Shown: positions 40,978-49,830 of the stretch, one piece after another
Layout: each line of letters begins with the position of its first letter
Numbering within the stretch: the stretch's first letter is position 1
Assembly (NCBI GenBank): GCA_045598285.1
Contig: JAZLLU010000028.1
Coordinates: 1 to 59,651, forward strand
DNA: 59,651 nucleotides
Source of the DNA: RGIG5612 sp045598285
GTDB lineage: Bacteria > Bacillota > Clostridia > Lachnospirales > Lachnospiraceae
Direction of reading: 5' to 3'
Made by a program: the position numbers and the translations under genes
Notes under the pieces: model-generated
The model's database searches: none
The model's input: only the letters and a program-made list of their open reading frames with translations
What the model was told of the DNA's origin: nothing

Positions 40978-43806
40978 ATGGCAGCAAAAGATCAAAAATA
41001 TATAAATATAGTTGGCGCTTCGGAAAATAATTTAAAGAGTGTAAACTTAAAAATTCCGAGAAATGAGATGGTTGTATTCACGGGCCTTTCTGGTTCGGGA
41101 AAATCGTCGCTTGCTTTTGATACGATTTACGCAGAAGGTCAACGCCGGTATATGGAAAGTTTGTCGAGCTATGCCAGACAGTTCTTGGGCCAGATGGAAA
41201 AGCCGAAAGTTGAGATGATTGAAGGATTGTCACCGGCTATTTCAATTGACCAAAAGGCAACGAATAGAAACCCTCGTTCTACGGTTGGAACGGTTACAGA
41301 AATTCATGATTATCTTAGACTTTTATATGCGCGTGCAGGAATTCCGCATTGCCCTGAGTGTGGAAAAGAAATCGCAAGACAAACAGTTGACCAGATGGCC
41401 GATGCTATTATGGAACTTCCTGCAGGAAGCAAGATAAGGCTCTTAGCCCCGGTTGTTCGAGGAAGAAAAGGCGAGCATGCAAAACTTTTGGAGTCGGCTA
41501 AGAAGGCTGGATATGTTCGTGCGAGAATCGACGGCGCAACCTATGACCTGGACGAAGAAATTAAATTAGAAAAAAATATAAAACATAACATAGAAATAAT
41601 TGTCGACAGACTTGTTATAAAAGAGGGAATTGAATCGCGCCTCGTTGATTCGATTGAAAATGTCCTTAAACAAACCGAAGGAATAATGACGGTGCTGGTC
41701 GGCGAAAAAGAAGAACTTAATTTTTCTTCGAACTTTGCATGTCCCGATTGCCAGATAAGTTTTAGCGAGATTGAACCTAGAAACTTCTCATTTAATAATC
41801 CTTTCGGAGCATGTCCCGCTTGCGCAGGCATCGGCTACAAAATGGAATTTGATAAAGATTTAGTTATGCCGGACGACTCCCTTAGCATAAACGAAGGAGC
41901 TATTGTGGCGCCGGGGTGGGGCAGCGCTAAAAAAGAAGGAAGTTTTGCACATGCGACGCTTAAAGCGTTAGCTAAGGCTCACAAGATAAGTCTTGATACG
42001 CCATTTAAGGATTATCCGAAAAAGATTAAAGAGATGTTTTGGCATGGCGACGATATGCAAATTGATGTTTATTATAAAAGCCAAAGAGGACATGGAACGT
42101 ATCCGCTAGTTTTCGAGGGTCTTATTGAAAACTTAAATAGAAGATATAGAGAGTGCCCAGATTCATTTAAGCACGAATACCAAGAATATATGCGAATTAG
42201 TCCTTGCGAGGAGTGCGGCGGAAAGCGTCTTAATAAAACTTCACTTGCGGTAACGCTGGGTGGAAAAAATATTCACGACGTTTCTGATATGACGATTAGA
42301 GATTCGAAAGAATTTTTCTCGAAACTCAAATTAAATAAAATGCAAACAGAAATTGCAGGACCAATTTTAAAAGAAGTAAATTCGCGTCTTGGCTTTTTAA
42401 TTGATGTTGGACTCGAGTACTTAACGCTTACTCGTTACGCGGCATCTCTTTCGGGTGGTGAAGCACAAAGAATTCGTCTTGCAACCCAGATTGGTTCCGG
42501 ACTTACGGGCGTACTTTATATATTGGATGAGCCTAGTATAGGCTTGCATCAAAGAGATAATGATAAGCTTCTTGCGACGCTAAAAAAACTTCGCGACCTC
42601 GGCAACACTTTAATTGTTGTTGAACATGACGAGGATACGATGCGTCAGGCTGACTGCATTGTGGATATTGGACCAGGTGCGGGCGAACATGGTGGAAAAA
42701 TCGTTGCGCAAGGAACTGCCGAAGATATTATGAATTGCAAAAATTCTATAACGGGCGATTATCTTAGTGGGCGAATTGTAATTCCGGTTCCGACTGAGCG
42801 CAAAAAGCCGACAGGCTGGATTGAAATTAAAGGTGCAAAAGAGAATAACCTAAAAAATATAAATGTAAAAGTTCCGCTTGGAGTAATGACTGCGGTAACG
42901 GGTGTTTCCGGTTCCGGAAAATCTTCGCTTGTGAATGAGATTATGTATAAAAGTCTTGCAAAAACTTTGAACCATGCACACACAGTTCCGGGAAAACACA
43001 AAGGCATAGAAGGAACGGACCAACTAGACAAAGTTATATGCATAGATCAAAGCCCAATCGGAAGAACTCCGCGTTCAAACCCAGCTACATACACAGGAGT
43101 TTTCGATTTAATTAGAGATTTATTCGCAGCTACTAATGATGCGAAAGTGCGTGGATATAAAAAGGGACGTTTCAGTTTTAATGTAAAAGGTGGGCGCTGC
43201 GAAGCATGTTCCGGTGACGGAATAATTAAAATTGAAATGCACTTTCTTCCAGATGTTTTTGTTAAGTGCGATACATGCCACGGCATGCGTTACAACAGAG
43301 AAACGCTCGAAGTAAAATATAAGGGTAAGAGCATTTATGACGTGCTTGACATGACCGTCGAGGAGGCGTTGGAATTCTTCAAAAATATTCCTCGCATCTA
43401 CCAAAAGATTAAGACACTCGACGAGGTTGGACTTTCTTATATTAAACTTGGCCAGTCGTCGACAACGCTTTCAGGCGGCGAGGCACAAAGAGTTAAACTC
43501 GCAACAGAACTTAGTCGTAGACCGACAGGCAAGACTATGTATATCTTGGACGAACCTACAACAGGTCTTCACTTTGCAGATGTCCATAAGCTAGTTAATA
43601 TTTTGAGGCGGCTTTCTGAGGGTGGCAACAGTGTAGTTGTAATAGAGCATAACCTTGATGTAATAAAAGTTGCTGATTACATTATAGATATGGGACCAGA
43701 AGGTGGCGATAGAGGCGGAACAGTTTTCGCAAAAGGAACTCCAGAAGAAATCGCAAAGCATAAAGAAAGCTTCACTGGAAAATTCTTAAAGAAATATTTG
43801 AAATAA
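40978..43806 (+). CDS. uvrA: excinuclease ABC subunit A
   Basis: This 942-residue UvrA has two ABC ATPase modules (GLSGSGKSSLAFDT and GVSGSGKSSLVNEI). LSGGEAQRIRLATQ and LSGGEAQRVKLATE are the signatures. The zinc sites are CPECGKE, CPDCQ, CEECGG and CEACSGDG with CDTCHG. It finds distorted DNA and hands it to UvrB. It is the last gene of the SOS operon starting at 37457 and is followed by a hairpin terminator. Confidence 0.97.
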   Translation: MAAKDQKYINIVGASENNLKSVNLKIPRNEMVVFTGLSGSGKSSLAFDTIYAEGQRRYMESLSSYARQFLGQMEKPKVEMIEGLSPAISIDQKATNRNPRSTVGTVTEIHDYLRLLYARAGIPHCPECGKEIARQTVDQMADAIMELPAGSKIRLLAPVVRGRKGEHAKLLESAKKAGYVRARIDGATYDLDEEIKLEKNIKHNIEIIVDRLVIKEGIESRLVDSIENVLKQTEGIMTVLVGEKEELNFSSNFACPDCQISFSEIEPRNFSFNNPFGACPACAGIGYKMEFDKDLVMPDDSLSINEGAIVAPGWGSAKKEGSFAHATLKALAKAHKISLDTPFKDYPKKIKEMFWHGDDMQIDVYYKSQRGHGTYPLVFEGLIENLNRRYRECPDSFKHEYQEYMRISPCEECGGKRLNKTSLAVTLGGKNIHDVSDMTIRDSKEFFSKLKLNKMQTEIAGPILKEVNSRLGFLIDVGLEYLTLTRYAASLSGGEAQRIRLATQIGSGLTGVLYILDEPSIGLHQRDNDKLLATLKKLRDLGNTLIVVEHDEDTMRQADCIVDIGPGAGEHGGKIVAQGTAEDIMNCKNSITGDYLSGRIVIPVPTERKKPTGWIEIKGAKENNLKNINVKVPLGVMTAVTGVSGSGKSSLVNEIMYKSLAKTLNHAHTVPGKHKGIEGTDQLDKVICIDQSPIGRTPRSNPATYTGVFDLIRDLFAATNDAKVRGYKKGRFSFNVKGGRCEACSGDGIIKIEMHFLPDVFVKCDTCHGMRYNRETLEVKYKGKSIYDVLDMTVEEALEFFKNIPRIYQKIKTLDEVGLSYIKLGQSSTTLSGGEAQRVKLATELSRRPTGKTMYILDEPTTGLHFADVHKLVNILRRLSEGGNSVVVIEHNLDVIKVADYIIDMGPEGGDRGGTVFAKGTPEEIAKHKESFTGKFLKKYLK

Positions 43807-43809
43807 AAA

Positions 43810-43829
43810 AGGCTGCCTAGCGGCAGCCT
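43810..43829. terminator. bidirectional terminator between uvrA and the minus-strand gene
   Basis: GGCTGCC (43811-43817), loop TAGC, GGCAGCC (43822-43828). The T run is best on the minus strand (AAAAAA precedes on plus); the plus strand has TAAAATTTT. Confidence 0.8.
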
Positions 43830-43854
43830 AAAATTTTGCTCATGTTTTGTTTGA

Positions 43855-44229
43855 TTAAAACGCTTGACCGTAGTACTTTTTACCTTCTTCTCTAATTTTC
43901 CGAATAACTTCAGAGAGATTTGTAAATTTACCTTTTTTATCTACAACTACACCGTTCTTGACAGCTTTGTCTAATGTACTAGCGAGTGTGATAAATGTTT
44001 GGATATCTTGCTCGTCCATAACCTTTGCAACTATATGCTGACCGCATTTACTAATTACATGTGAAAATTCAGCATATCTACTTTCAGGAGATTTAATCTT
44101 TTTATAATAATAAGTGATTACGTCTCTAGCTATGTTTTTTTCCTTAAAAGTTAAAAAGGTAAGATCCATATAGTTTGTACCTTTTTGTGCTTTAGGAAAG
44201 TTCGCATAAAAGTTGTCTTTCATTGACAT
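43855..44229 (-). CDS. hypothetical protein
   Basis: This 124-residue soluble protein is rich in Lys and has no signal peptide or membrane helix. Segments such as MDLTFLTFKEKNIARDVIT, then FSHVISKCGQHIVAKVMDEQ, suggest a small alpha/beta fold. No family is recognised. AGAGAGG lies before the ATG on the minus strand. It converges on uvrA with a shared terminator and is divergent from guaA, so it is a lone gene with its own promoter. Confidence 0.65.
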   Translation of the reverse strand: MSMKDNFYANFPKAQKGTNYMDLTFLTFKEKNIARDVITYYYKKIKSPESRYAEFSHVISKCGQHIVAKVMDEQDIQTFITLASTLDKAVKNGVVVDKKGKFTNLSEVIRKIREEGKKYYGQAF

Positions 44230-44300
44230 AATAAAATACCTCTCTTCGTAAATATATAATTATTTTACACAAAAATAAGAGGTATGTACATAAAAATTAA

Positions 44301-44329
44301 TTGAAAATAAAGTACGTCTGCACTAAAAT
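44301..44329 (+). promoter_or_regulatory. promoter and leader hairpin of guaA
   Basis: TTGAAA (44301-44306), 17-bp spacer, TAAAAT (44324-44329). A leader hairpin follows (GTTGC-GAAAC / GTTTC-G-GCAAC, 44348-44370) just before the AGGAGGA at 44374-44380. No known purine riboswitch core is seen. Confidence 0.65.
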
Positions 44330-44385
44330 ATTTATTGAAAAATATATGTTGCGAAACATGTTTCGGCAACCTTAGGAGGATAAAA

Positions 44386-45360
44386 ATGACAGGAAATAAA
44401 CGTCCAGAAAATATGGCAAGAATTAATACACCGGAGTTAGCAAAAGCTTTTATCGAGGAGCAAATCGCAGAAATTAAAGCACAAGTGGGAGACAAAAAAG
44501 TTCTTCTTGCGCTTTCAGGCGGCGTTGACTCATCTGTATGCGCAGCATTGCTTATTAAAGCAATCGGCGATCAACTGGTTTGTGTTCATGTAAACCATGG
44601 GCTTTTAAGAAAAGGCGAGCCTGAACAAGTAGTAAAGGTTTTCAAAGATGAACTTGGAGCAAACCTTATTTATGTAGATGCTGTAGATAGATTTTTAGAT
44701 AAATTAGCTGGCGTAGATGATCCTGAAACAAAGAGAAAAATTATTGGTGCAGAATTTATTGAAGTTTTTGCAGAAGAAGCAAAGAAGTTAGAAGGAATCG
44801 AGTTCTTAGGACAAGGTACAATTTATCCTGACATTTTAGAAAGCGATGGAATTAAAGCTCACCACAACGTAGGCGGACTTCCTGAAGACTTAAACTTCGA
44901 ACTTGTTGAGCCAGTAAAACTTTTATATAAAGATGAAGTTAGAGTAGTAGGCTGCGAACTCGGCCTTCCAGATACAATGGTTTATCGTCAGCCATTCCCA
45001 GGCCCAGGCCTTGGAGTTCGTTGCGTAGGCGCAATCACTCGTGACCGTCTTGAAGCTTTAAGAGAAGCTGACGCAATCGTTCGCGAAGAAATTGAAAAGA
45101 TGGATAAAGTTCCATGGCAATACTTCGTAGTTGTTCCACCTTTCCAATCAACAGGAATTAAAGATGAAAAACGCTATATGGGATGGCCAGCAATAATCCG
45201 CGCAGTCAATACTGTCGACGCAGTAACTGCCCAGGCTGCTGAAATTCCATACGAGATTCTCTACAAGATGCGTGACCGCATCGTCGAAGAAGTCCCTGGA
45301 ATCAACCGTGTCCTTTGGGACTTCACAAACAAACCAGTAAGTACGATAGAGTGGGAATAA
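44386..45360 (+). CDS. guaA: GMP synthase ATP-pyrophosphatase subunit, lacking the glutaminase domain
   Basis: This 324-residue protein has the PP-loop LLALSGGVDSSVCAALL, HVNHGLLRKGE, GQGTIYPDILES, RQPFPGPGLGVRCVGAI and the dimer end KPVSTIEWE. It converts XMP to GMP using ammonia and ATP. Standard bacterial GuaA is about 510-520 residues with an N-terminal class I glutamine amidotransferase domain. That domain is missing here, as in archaeal two-subunit enzymes. The ATG at 44386 has AGGAGGA upstream. An in-frame start at 44335 adds only 17 residues that look non-coding. The ammonia source must be free NH3 or a separate glutaminase encoded elsewhere. Confidence 0.92.
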   Translation: MTGNKRPENMARINTPELAKAFIEEQIAEIKAQVGDKKVLLALSGGVDSSVCAALLIKAIGDQLVCVHVNHGLLRKGEPEQVVKVFKDELGANLIYVDAVDRFLDKLAGVDDPETKRKIIGAEFIEVFAEEAKKLEGIEFLGQGTIYPDILESDGIKAHHNVGGLPEDLNFELVEPVKLLYKDEVRVVGCELGLPDTMVYRQPFPGPGLGVRCVGAITRDRLEALREADAIVREEIEKMDKVPWQYFVVVPPFQSTGIKDEKRYMGWPAIIRAVNTVDAVTAQAAEIPYEILYKMRDRIVEEVPGINRVLWDFTNKPVSTIEWE

Positions 45361-45443
45361 CCCAGCTGTTCGATAACAACATAAATTCCACGAAAATTCG
45401 ATTTTGAATTTCCTGGAACATAAAAGTAAATAAAGCTATGACT

Positions 45444-45478
45444 TAGACCTTTGGTTCGGAAGGACCGAGGGTCTTTTT
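45444..45478 (+). terminator. Rho-independent terminator after guaA
   Basis: TAGACC pairs with GGTCTT with an inner paired segment (TTTGGTTC / GGACCGAG), then a T run. The GC-rich segment 45498-45540 beyond it is repeat-like. Confidence 0.75.
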
Positions 45479-45545
45479 CTTTTTAGAAAGACCTTCCCAT
45501 CCGCCGCGTTCAGCCACTTTTGCGGCCTCGCAGCGGCTACAAACA

Positions 45546-45626
45546 CTATTGAGAAAAAATTGACAGCATGACAAAATTCTCAATAGAATTGACAAAAATG
45601 AAAAGCATTGATATTATTCTCAATAG
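45546..45626 (+). promoter_or_regulatory. promoter with three operator half-sites before the DUF4143 ATPase
   Basis: CTATTGAGAA (45546-45555) is inverted as TTCTCAATAG (45577-45586), and the same word recurs at 45617-45626. The promoter TTGACA (45589-45594), 17-bp spacer, TATTAT (45612-45617) lies between the last two. A second TTGACA is at 45560-45565. The last half-site covers the -10 and start of transcription. Confidence 0.75.
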
Positions 45627-45649
45627 AAAAAAGTAGGAGAAATCATCAA

Positions 45650-46840
45650 ATGATAAAAAGAGAAAAATATATATCAGAAATTCGAAGTTTTTATGATAGT
45701 GATTTAATAAAAATAATAACGGGAGTTAGAAGATGTGGGAAATCAATAATTATGGAACAAATAATTGATGAGCTCAAGAATATATCTTCTAATATTGTTT
45801 ATCTTGATTTTGATGATAGAGCAGTTACGGCACAAATCGAGACATGGAATGATATCATAGAACATGTTAAAGAAAACAGAAAAGAAGGTCTTTGTTATGT
45901 GTTTCTGGACGAAGTTCAGGAAATTGAGAATTGGGCAGTTGCATGTAAGTCTCTAAGAAGGGAAAACTGTTCTGTATTTATAACAGGTTCAAACTCAAAG
46001 CTTTTGTCAAAAGAATTTACAAAAGAATTGTCAGGACGGTATGTTTCATTTAGGATAAGGCCTTTTATTTATAAGGAATTATGTGAATATGCAAAAGAAT
46101 TGAATACGGATATAACTGTAACAGATTATCTTGTGTGGGGTGGATTTCCTAAAAGAATAGAGTTTTCAGATACGCAAGCTCAGCGAAGATACTTGAATGA
46201 CCTTGACGAAACCATAGTTATAAATGACATAATAAACAGATACAAAATACGCAAAAGTGAAGAATTCAAAAAGCTTGCTAATTTTGTTTTAATATCAAAT
46301 GCGAGAATATATTCCGCAAAATCAATTGCGGATTATATGAAATCTCATGGAATAAAGTGTAGTACAAATACTGTACAAAAGTGGATTGGGTATTTATGCG
46401 AGGCATATGTAATTGACCAGGCTCCGAGGTACTCAACAAGAGCAAAAAAGGAACTTGAGCAAAGCAAGAAATTGTTCAATTGTGATGTTGGTTTAAACTC
46501 AATAAGGTGTACCAACGGAAGGTATGATTTGACTCATAATATGGAGAATATTGTATATAATGAGTTGGTATACATGGGATATGAAGTTTCAGTGTATGAC
46601 AATAACGGGAGAGAAATAGATTTTCTTGCAGAAAAAAACAGAAAAAAATATTACGTGCAAGTTGCTTATAGTGTTGAAAATGAAAAAACCTATAATCGCG
46701 AATTTTCGGCATTTAGTAATATATCGCAATTAGATAAAAAAATAATAATAACGAATGATGAAATTGATTATTCAACAAGTAATGTACAACATATTCAATT
46801 CAAGGAATTTCTAAATATGAACGACCTAGAGCACAAATAA
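45650..46840 (+). CDS. AAA ATPase with DUF4143 domain
   Basis: This 396-residue protein has an N-terminal AAA domain (IITGVRRCGKSIIMEQII, VFLDEVQEIENW, FITGSNSKLLS). A winged-helix part follows (AKSIADYMKSHGIKCS, then NTVQKWIGYLCEAYVI) and a C-terminal DUF4143 nuclease-like domain with EIDFLAEKN. Such ATPases are common, mobile and poorly understood; some may act as regulators or in defence. The ATG at 45650 has GTAGGAG upstream; the 14-residue extension to 45608 lies inside the promoter. The iterated operator suggests tight control, possibly by its own winged helix. Confidence 0.8.
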   Translation: MIKREKYISEIRSFYDSDLIKIITGVRRCGKSIIMEQIIDELKNISSNIVYLDFDDRAVTAQIETWNDIIEHVKENRKEGLCYVFLDEVQEIENWAVACKSLRRENCSVFITGSNSKLLSKEFTKELSGRYVSFRIRPFIYKELCEYAKELNTDITVTDYLVWGGFPKRIEFSDTQAQRRYLNDLDETIVINDIINRYKIRKSEEFKKLANFVLISNARIYSAKSIADYMKSHGIKCSTNTVQKWIGYLCEAYVIDQAPRYSTRAKKELEQSKKLFNCDVGLNSIRCTNGRYDLTHNMENIVYNELVYMGYEVSVYDNNGREIDFLAEKNRKKYYVQVAYSVENEKTYNREFSAFSNISQLDKKIIITNDEIDYSTSNVQHIQFKEFLNMNDLEHK

Positions 46841-46883
46841 GCGTGTGGCCGGAGCGACTGAGATAGCAAGAACGAAGCATGAC

Positions 46884-46946
46884 ATGACTCAATACGAAGG
46901 AATAAAAGTCCTTGATATAGCAAATTGGTTATTGGATAAAAAATAG
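46884..46946 (+). pseudogene. truncated 5' end, possibly of a DUF4065 (Panacea) gene
   Basis: The 20-codon frame MTQYEGIKVLDIANWLLDKK resembles the start of DUF4065/Panacea proteins, which are antitoxin-type. It then stops. The upstream region has no Shine-Dalgarno site. It is probably a scar of a deleted gene; chance is possible. Confidence 0.25.
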
Positions 46947-46969
46947 AAAAAAATATAATATAAAAAATC

Positions 46970-47749
46970 ATGAAATATAAAATAGCTTTGGCTCAGACAG
47001 AAAGTTGTTCTGACAATCAAATTAATATTGAAAGAGCAGATAGTGCGATGAAACACTCTTCGGAAGAAGGAGCAAAATTAATTGTTTTTCCGGAGTGCTT
47101 TATTGCTGCACTTTCTAAAGAAACACAAAAAGTTGACGGAGCAAATGTAAAGGCTATGCAAGAGCTTGCTAAAAAATACCAGTTATGGGTTGTTTTTGGC
47201 ATGTACGAAACGGCAGATGAAAAAAGAAATTATAATACAACATTGATTGTAGATGACCAGGGGAAAATCGTTTCGATTTACCGAAAAACCCATCTATATG
47301 ATGCCTTTTCATATCGCGAATCAGATTTTAATAAAGCGGGAGAAAAACTCTTTGAGCCGATAGATACTCCATTTGGCAAACTAGGGCTTATGGTTTGTTA
47401 TGAACTGAGGTTTCCTGAAATTGCCAGATATCAGGCGTTAAAAGGCGCAGAACTAATTGTTGTTCCTACAGCCTGGGTAAAAGGAAAAGGAAAAAGCGAG
47501 CAGCTTCGCGTTTCAACATTATGCAGGGCGATGGAAAATGTAGTTTTTGTTGCCATGTGTGACATGACCGGAGATATTAGGGTTGGAGAAAGTGTTGTGG
47601 CCGACCCGATGGGAGCAGTGCTTGGCGAATTAGGAAATATGCCAGATGTATTGATTGTAGAAATTGATACAGAAAAAATTGTTGAGTGTAGAAAAACATT
47701 ACCACTACTGGAAAATAGAAGACCAGAAATTTACACTATACAGGATTAA
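46970..47749 (+). CDS. carbon-nitrogen hydrolase (nitrilase superfamily, Nit2/omega-amidase-like)
   Basis: This 259-residue protein has the Glu-Lys-Cys triad of the superfamily: LIVFPECF (Glu), IYRKTHLYD (Lys) and LMVCYELRFPE (Cys). The length and the ELRFPE and WVKGKGKSEQ segments suit omega-amidase or N-carbamoylputrescine-type amidases. It cleaves a C-N amide bond in small molecules; the substrate cannot be told from the sequence. No strong Shine-Dalgarno site is visible. It has no obvious operon partner and follows a scarred segment. Confidence 0.82.
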   Translation: MKYKIALAQTESCSDNQINIERADSAMKHSSEEGAKLIVFPECFIAALSKETQKVDGANVKAMQELAKKYQLWVVFGMYETADEKRNYNTTLIVDDQGKIVSIYRKTHLYDAFSYRESDFNKAGEKLFEPIDTPFGKLGLMVCYELRFPEIARYQALKGAELIVVPTAWVKGKGKSEQLRVSTLCRAMENVVFVAMCDMTGDIRVGESVVADPMGAVLGELGNMPDVLIVEIDTEKIVECRKTLPLLENRRPEIYTIQD

Positions 47750-47822
47750 TTCCAAAAGGCGTAGTCTGTGAAAAAACAGATTAGCTATTATACTGATAGA
47801 GTGAGAGTAATTGGAGGTGGAT

Positions 47823-48467
47823 ATGGAAGTTGAGAAAATGAGCTGTGCAGATTGCGCACTACCATTATGTAATTCAGACAGAACAGACTATTCAGATTTT
47901 TGTGCTACAAAAAAGATGGACCCAGAATTTTTAGAAAAAGTTACTGAAAAATATAATGAGCCCGAAAATCTTAAATTTATGCAGAACGCGGCGGCAGTTG
48001 AGTTCGGTGGATATTGCCAGTTAACTAGAGTTCAAGAAATAGTTGAGTTCTCAAAGAAAATGGGCTTTAAGAAACTTGGAATTGCAACATGTGTCGGACT
48101 TTTAAAAGAAACGAGAACTCTTGCAAAAATTTTAAGAAGCCATGGGTTTGAAGTATATGGAGTGGGTTGCAAAGTTGGAAAGGTTAGCAAACAAGATCTC
48201 GGAATTCCAGAAGAATGTAACGCTATTGGAAAAAGCATATGCAATCCAATAATGCAGGCAGCACTGCTCGAAAAGGAAGGAACAGAATTTAATATTGTTA
48301 TGGGTCTTTGTGTAGGACATGATAGTATGTTTTATAAATATTCAGCAGCACCGGCAACAACCCTCGTTGCAAAAGACAGAGTATTAGGACATAATCCGGC
48401 AGCAGCTCTATACATGAGCGAAGGATTTTATTCAAAGAAACTTTTTGGTGATGACGAAGAAAAATAA
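47823..48467 (+). CDS. DUF1847 cysteine-rich metal-binding protein
   Basis: This 214-residue protein has an N-terminal Cys cluster (CADCALPLCNSDR, then FCATKK) and the DUF1847 body (EFGGYCQLTRVQEIVEF, IATCVGLLKETR, NIVMGLCVGHDSMF). It is common in anaerobic Clostridia and thought to bind metal; the function is not known. GGAGGTGG lies before the ATG at 47823; an in-frame TTG at 47811 overlaps that site. cinA follows after 70 bases. Confidence 0.85.
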   Translation: MEVEKMSCADCALPLCNSDRTDYSDFCATKKMDPEFLEKVTEKYNEPENLKFMQNAAAVEFGGYCQLTRVQEIVEFSKKMGFKKLGIATCVGLLKETRTLAKILRSHGFEVYGVGCKVGKVSKQDLGIPEECNAIGKSICNPIMQAALLEKEGTEFNIVMGLCVGHDSMFYKYSAAPATTLVAKDRVLGHNPAAALYMSEGFYSKKLFGDDEEK

Positions 48468-48537
48468 TTATAATCGGATTTTAATAAAGCGGGCGACCAA
48501 ATAATTAAAAAAATTGAAGCGTGATTAGTTAGCAAAA

Positions 48538-49806
48538 ATGAAGGCGGAAATTCTTTGCGTAGGAACTGAAATCCTACTAGGAAATATAATAAATACTAAC
48601 ACAGCATATCTCGCAAGAAGATGTGCTGATTTAGGACTATCTATGTACTATCAAGGCGTTGTTGGTGACAACGAAGAGCGTTTAGAAGAAGCAATTAAAC
48701 TAGCGCTTAAAAGGTCGGATGTTTTAATCTTGAGTGGAGGACTTGGACCAACAAATGATGATATTACAAAAGAAACAGTAGCAAAGGTATTGGGATTAGA
48801 ACTTATCTTTGATCAAGAATCTTTTGATAACATGGACATGATGCTAAAAAAACTTGGCCATGCACATTATCCGGCAATTAATAACAAACAAGCATATATT
48901 CCTGATGGTGCAAGAGCACTTAAAAATCATAATGGCACAGCACCCGGAATACTTATAATAACTTCTGCAACTAAAGCAAAAGAAAATTATCCAGAAAAAA
49001 TAGTGGCACTTCTTCCGGGACCACCATTAGAATTAAAGCCGATGTTTGAAGAATATCTAGCGCCGGTTTTAAAAGAAGCCACTGGCGAAGTAATATATTC
49101 AAAGATGCTAAAGATGATAGGCATAGGTGAAGGTGCGGCAGCAGATAGAATAAAAGAGATTTTAATAAATTCAACAAATCCAACAGTTGCGCCTTATGCA
49201 AAAACGAACGAGGTTCACTTTAGAATTACAGCAAAAGCGAAAGACGCAGCCGAAGCCGAAACGCTAATCAAGCCAGTATATGAACAAATAAAAAAAGAAC
49301 TCGGAGAATATATTTATTCTGAAGATGAAAATGAAACGTTGCAAGACGTAGTGGTAAAGAAAGCAAAAGAAAAAGGATTAAAAATAACCACTGCCGAGTC
49401 ATGTACCGGAGGTCTTTTAGCTGGAAGGATAATTGATGTTAGTGGCGCAAGTGATTGCTTTGACGAAGGATATATAACATACTCGAATGGGGCAAAGTTT
49501 AAAACAATAGAAGTTAGTGAAGAAACACTAAAAAAGTATGGCGCGGTTTCAAAAGAATGTGCTATGGAAATGGCAAAAGGGGCAGCAAAGCAAGCAAACG
49601 CAGATGTTGCTGTTTCTACAACAGGAATCGCAGGCCCGACAGGCGGCACTAAGGATAAACCAGTGGGAAGAGTTTATATTGGAGTTTACTCAAAAGGAGA
49701 GGCAAAAGCTTTTGAATTTAATTTTAAGGGCACAAGAGAAATAGTTAGAACAAGAAGCACTGTAAACGCACTTAACATACTAAGAAAAGAAATTGAAAAT
49801 TACTAA
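48538..49806 (+). CDS. cinA: CinA family protein (competence/damage-inducible, NMN deamidase)
   Basis: This 422-residue two-domain CinA has an N-terminal MoCF-like domain (AEILCVGTEILLGNIINTNT, then LSGGLGPTNDDITKE). A middle region and the C-terminal amidohydrolase domain (TTAESCTGGLLAGRI, TGIAGPTGGT) follow. The C-terminal domain deamidates nicotinamide mononucleotide in pyridine nucleotide salvage; the N-terminal domain has pyrophosphatase activity in some species. The usual neighbours recA or pgsA are not adjacent here. The Shine-Dalgarno site is weak. The length is typical of the full form. Confidence 0.92.
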   Translation: MKAEILCVGTEILLGNIINTNTAYLARRCADLGLSMYYQGVVGDNEERLEEAIKLALKRSDVLILSGGLGPTNDDITKETVAKVLGLELIFDQESFDNMDMMLKKLGHAHYPAINNKQAYIPDGARALKNHNGTAPGILIITSATKAKENYPEKIVALLPGPPLELKPMFEEYLAPVLKEATGEVIYSKMLKMIGIGEGAAADRIKEILINSTNPTVAPYAKTNEVHFRITAKAKDAAEAETLIKPVYEQIKKELGEYIYSEDENETLQDVVVKKAKEKGLKITTAESCTGGLLAGRIIDVSGASDCFDEGYITYSNGAKFKTIEVSEETLKKYGAVSKECAMEMAKGAAKQANADVAVSTTGIAGPTGGTKDKPVGRVYIGVYSKGEAKAFEFNFKGTREIVRTRSTVNALNILRKEIENY

Positions 49807-49830
49807 AAGAAAATTAAGTAGGGTGAAAAA

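Noticed and set aside
44335..44385. 17-residue extension of GuaA that might hide part of a glutaminase domain
   Set aside because: It is far too short, lies over the leader hairpin and has no GATase motif.
44230..44385. Purine riboswitch before guaA
   Set aside because: The three-way junction with its conserved loop sequences is not present; only a simple hairpin is seen.
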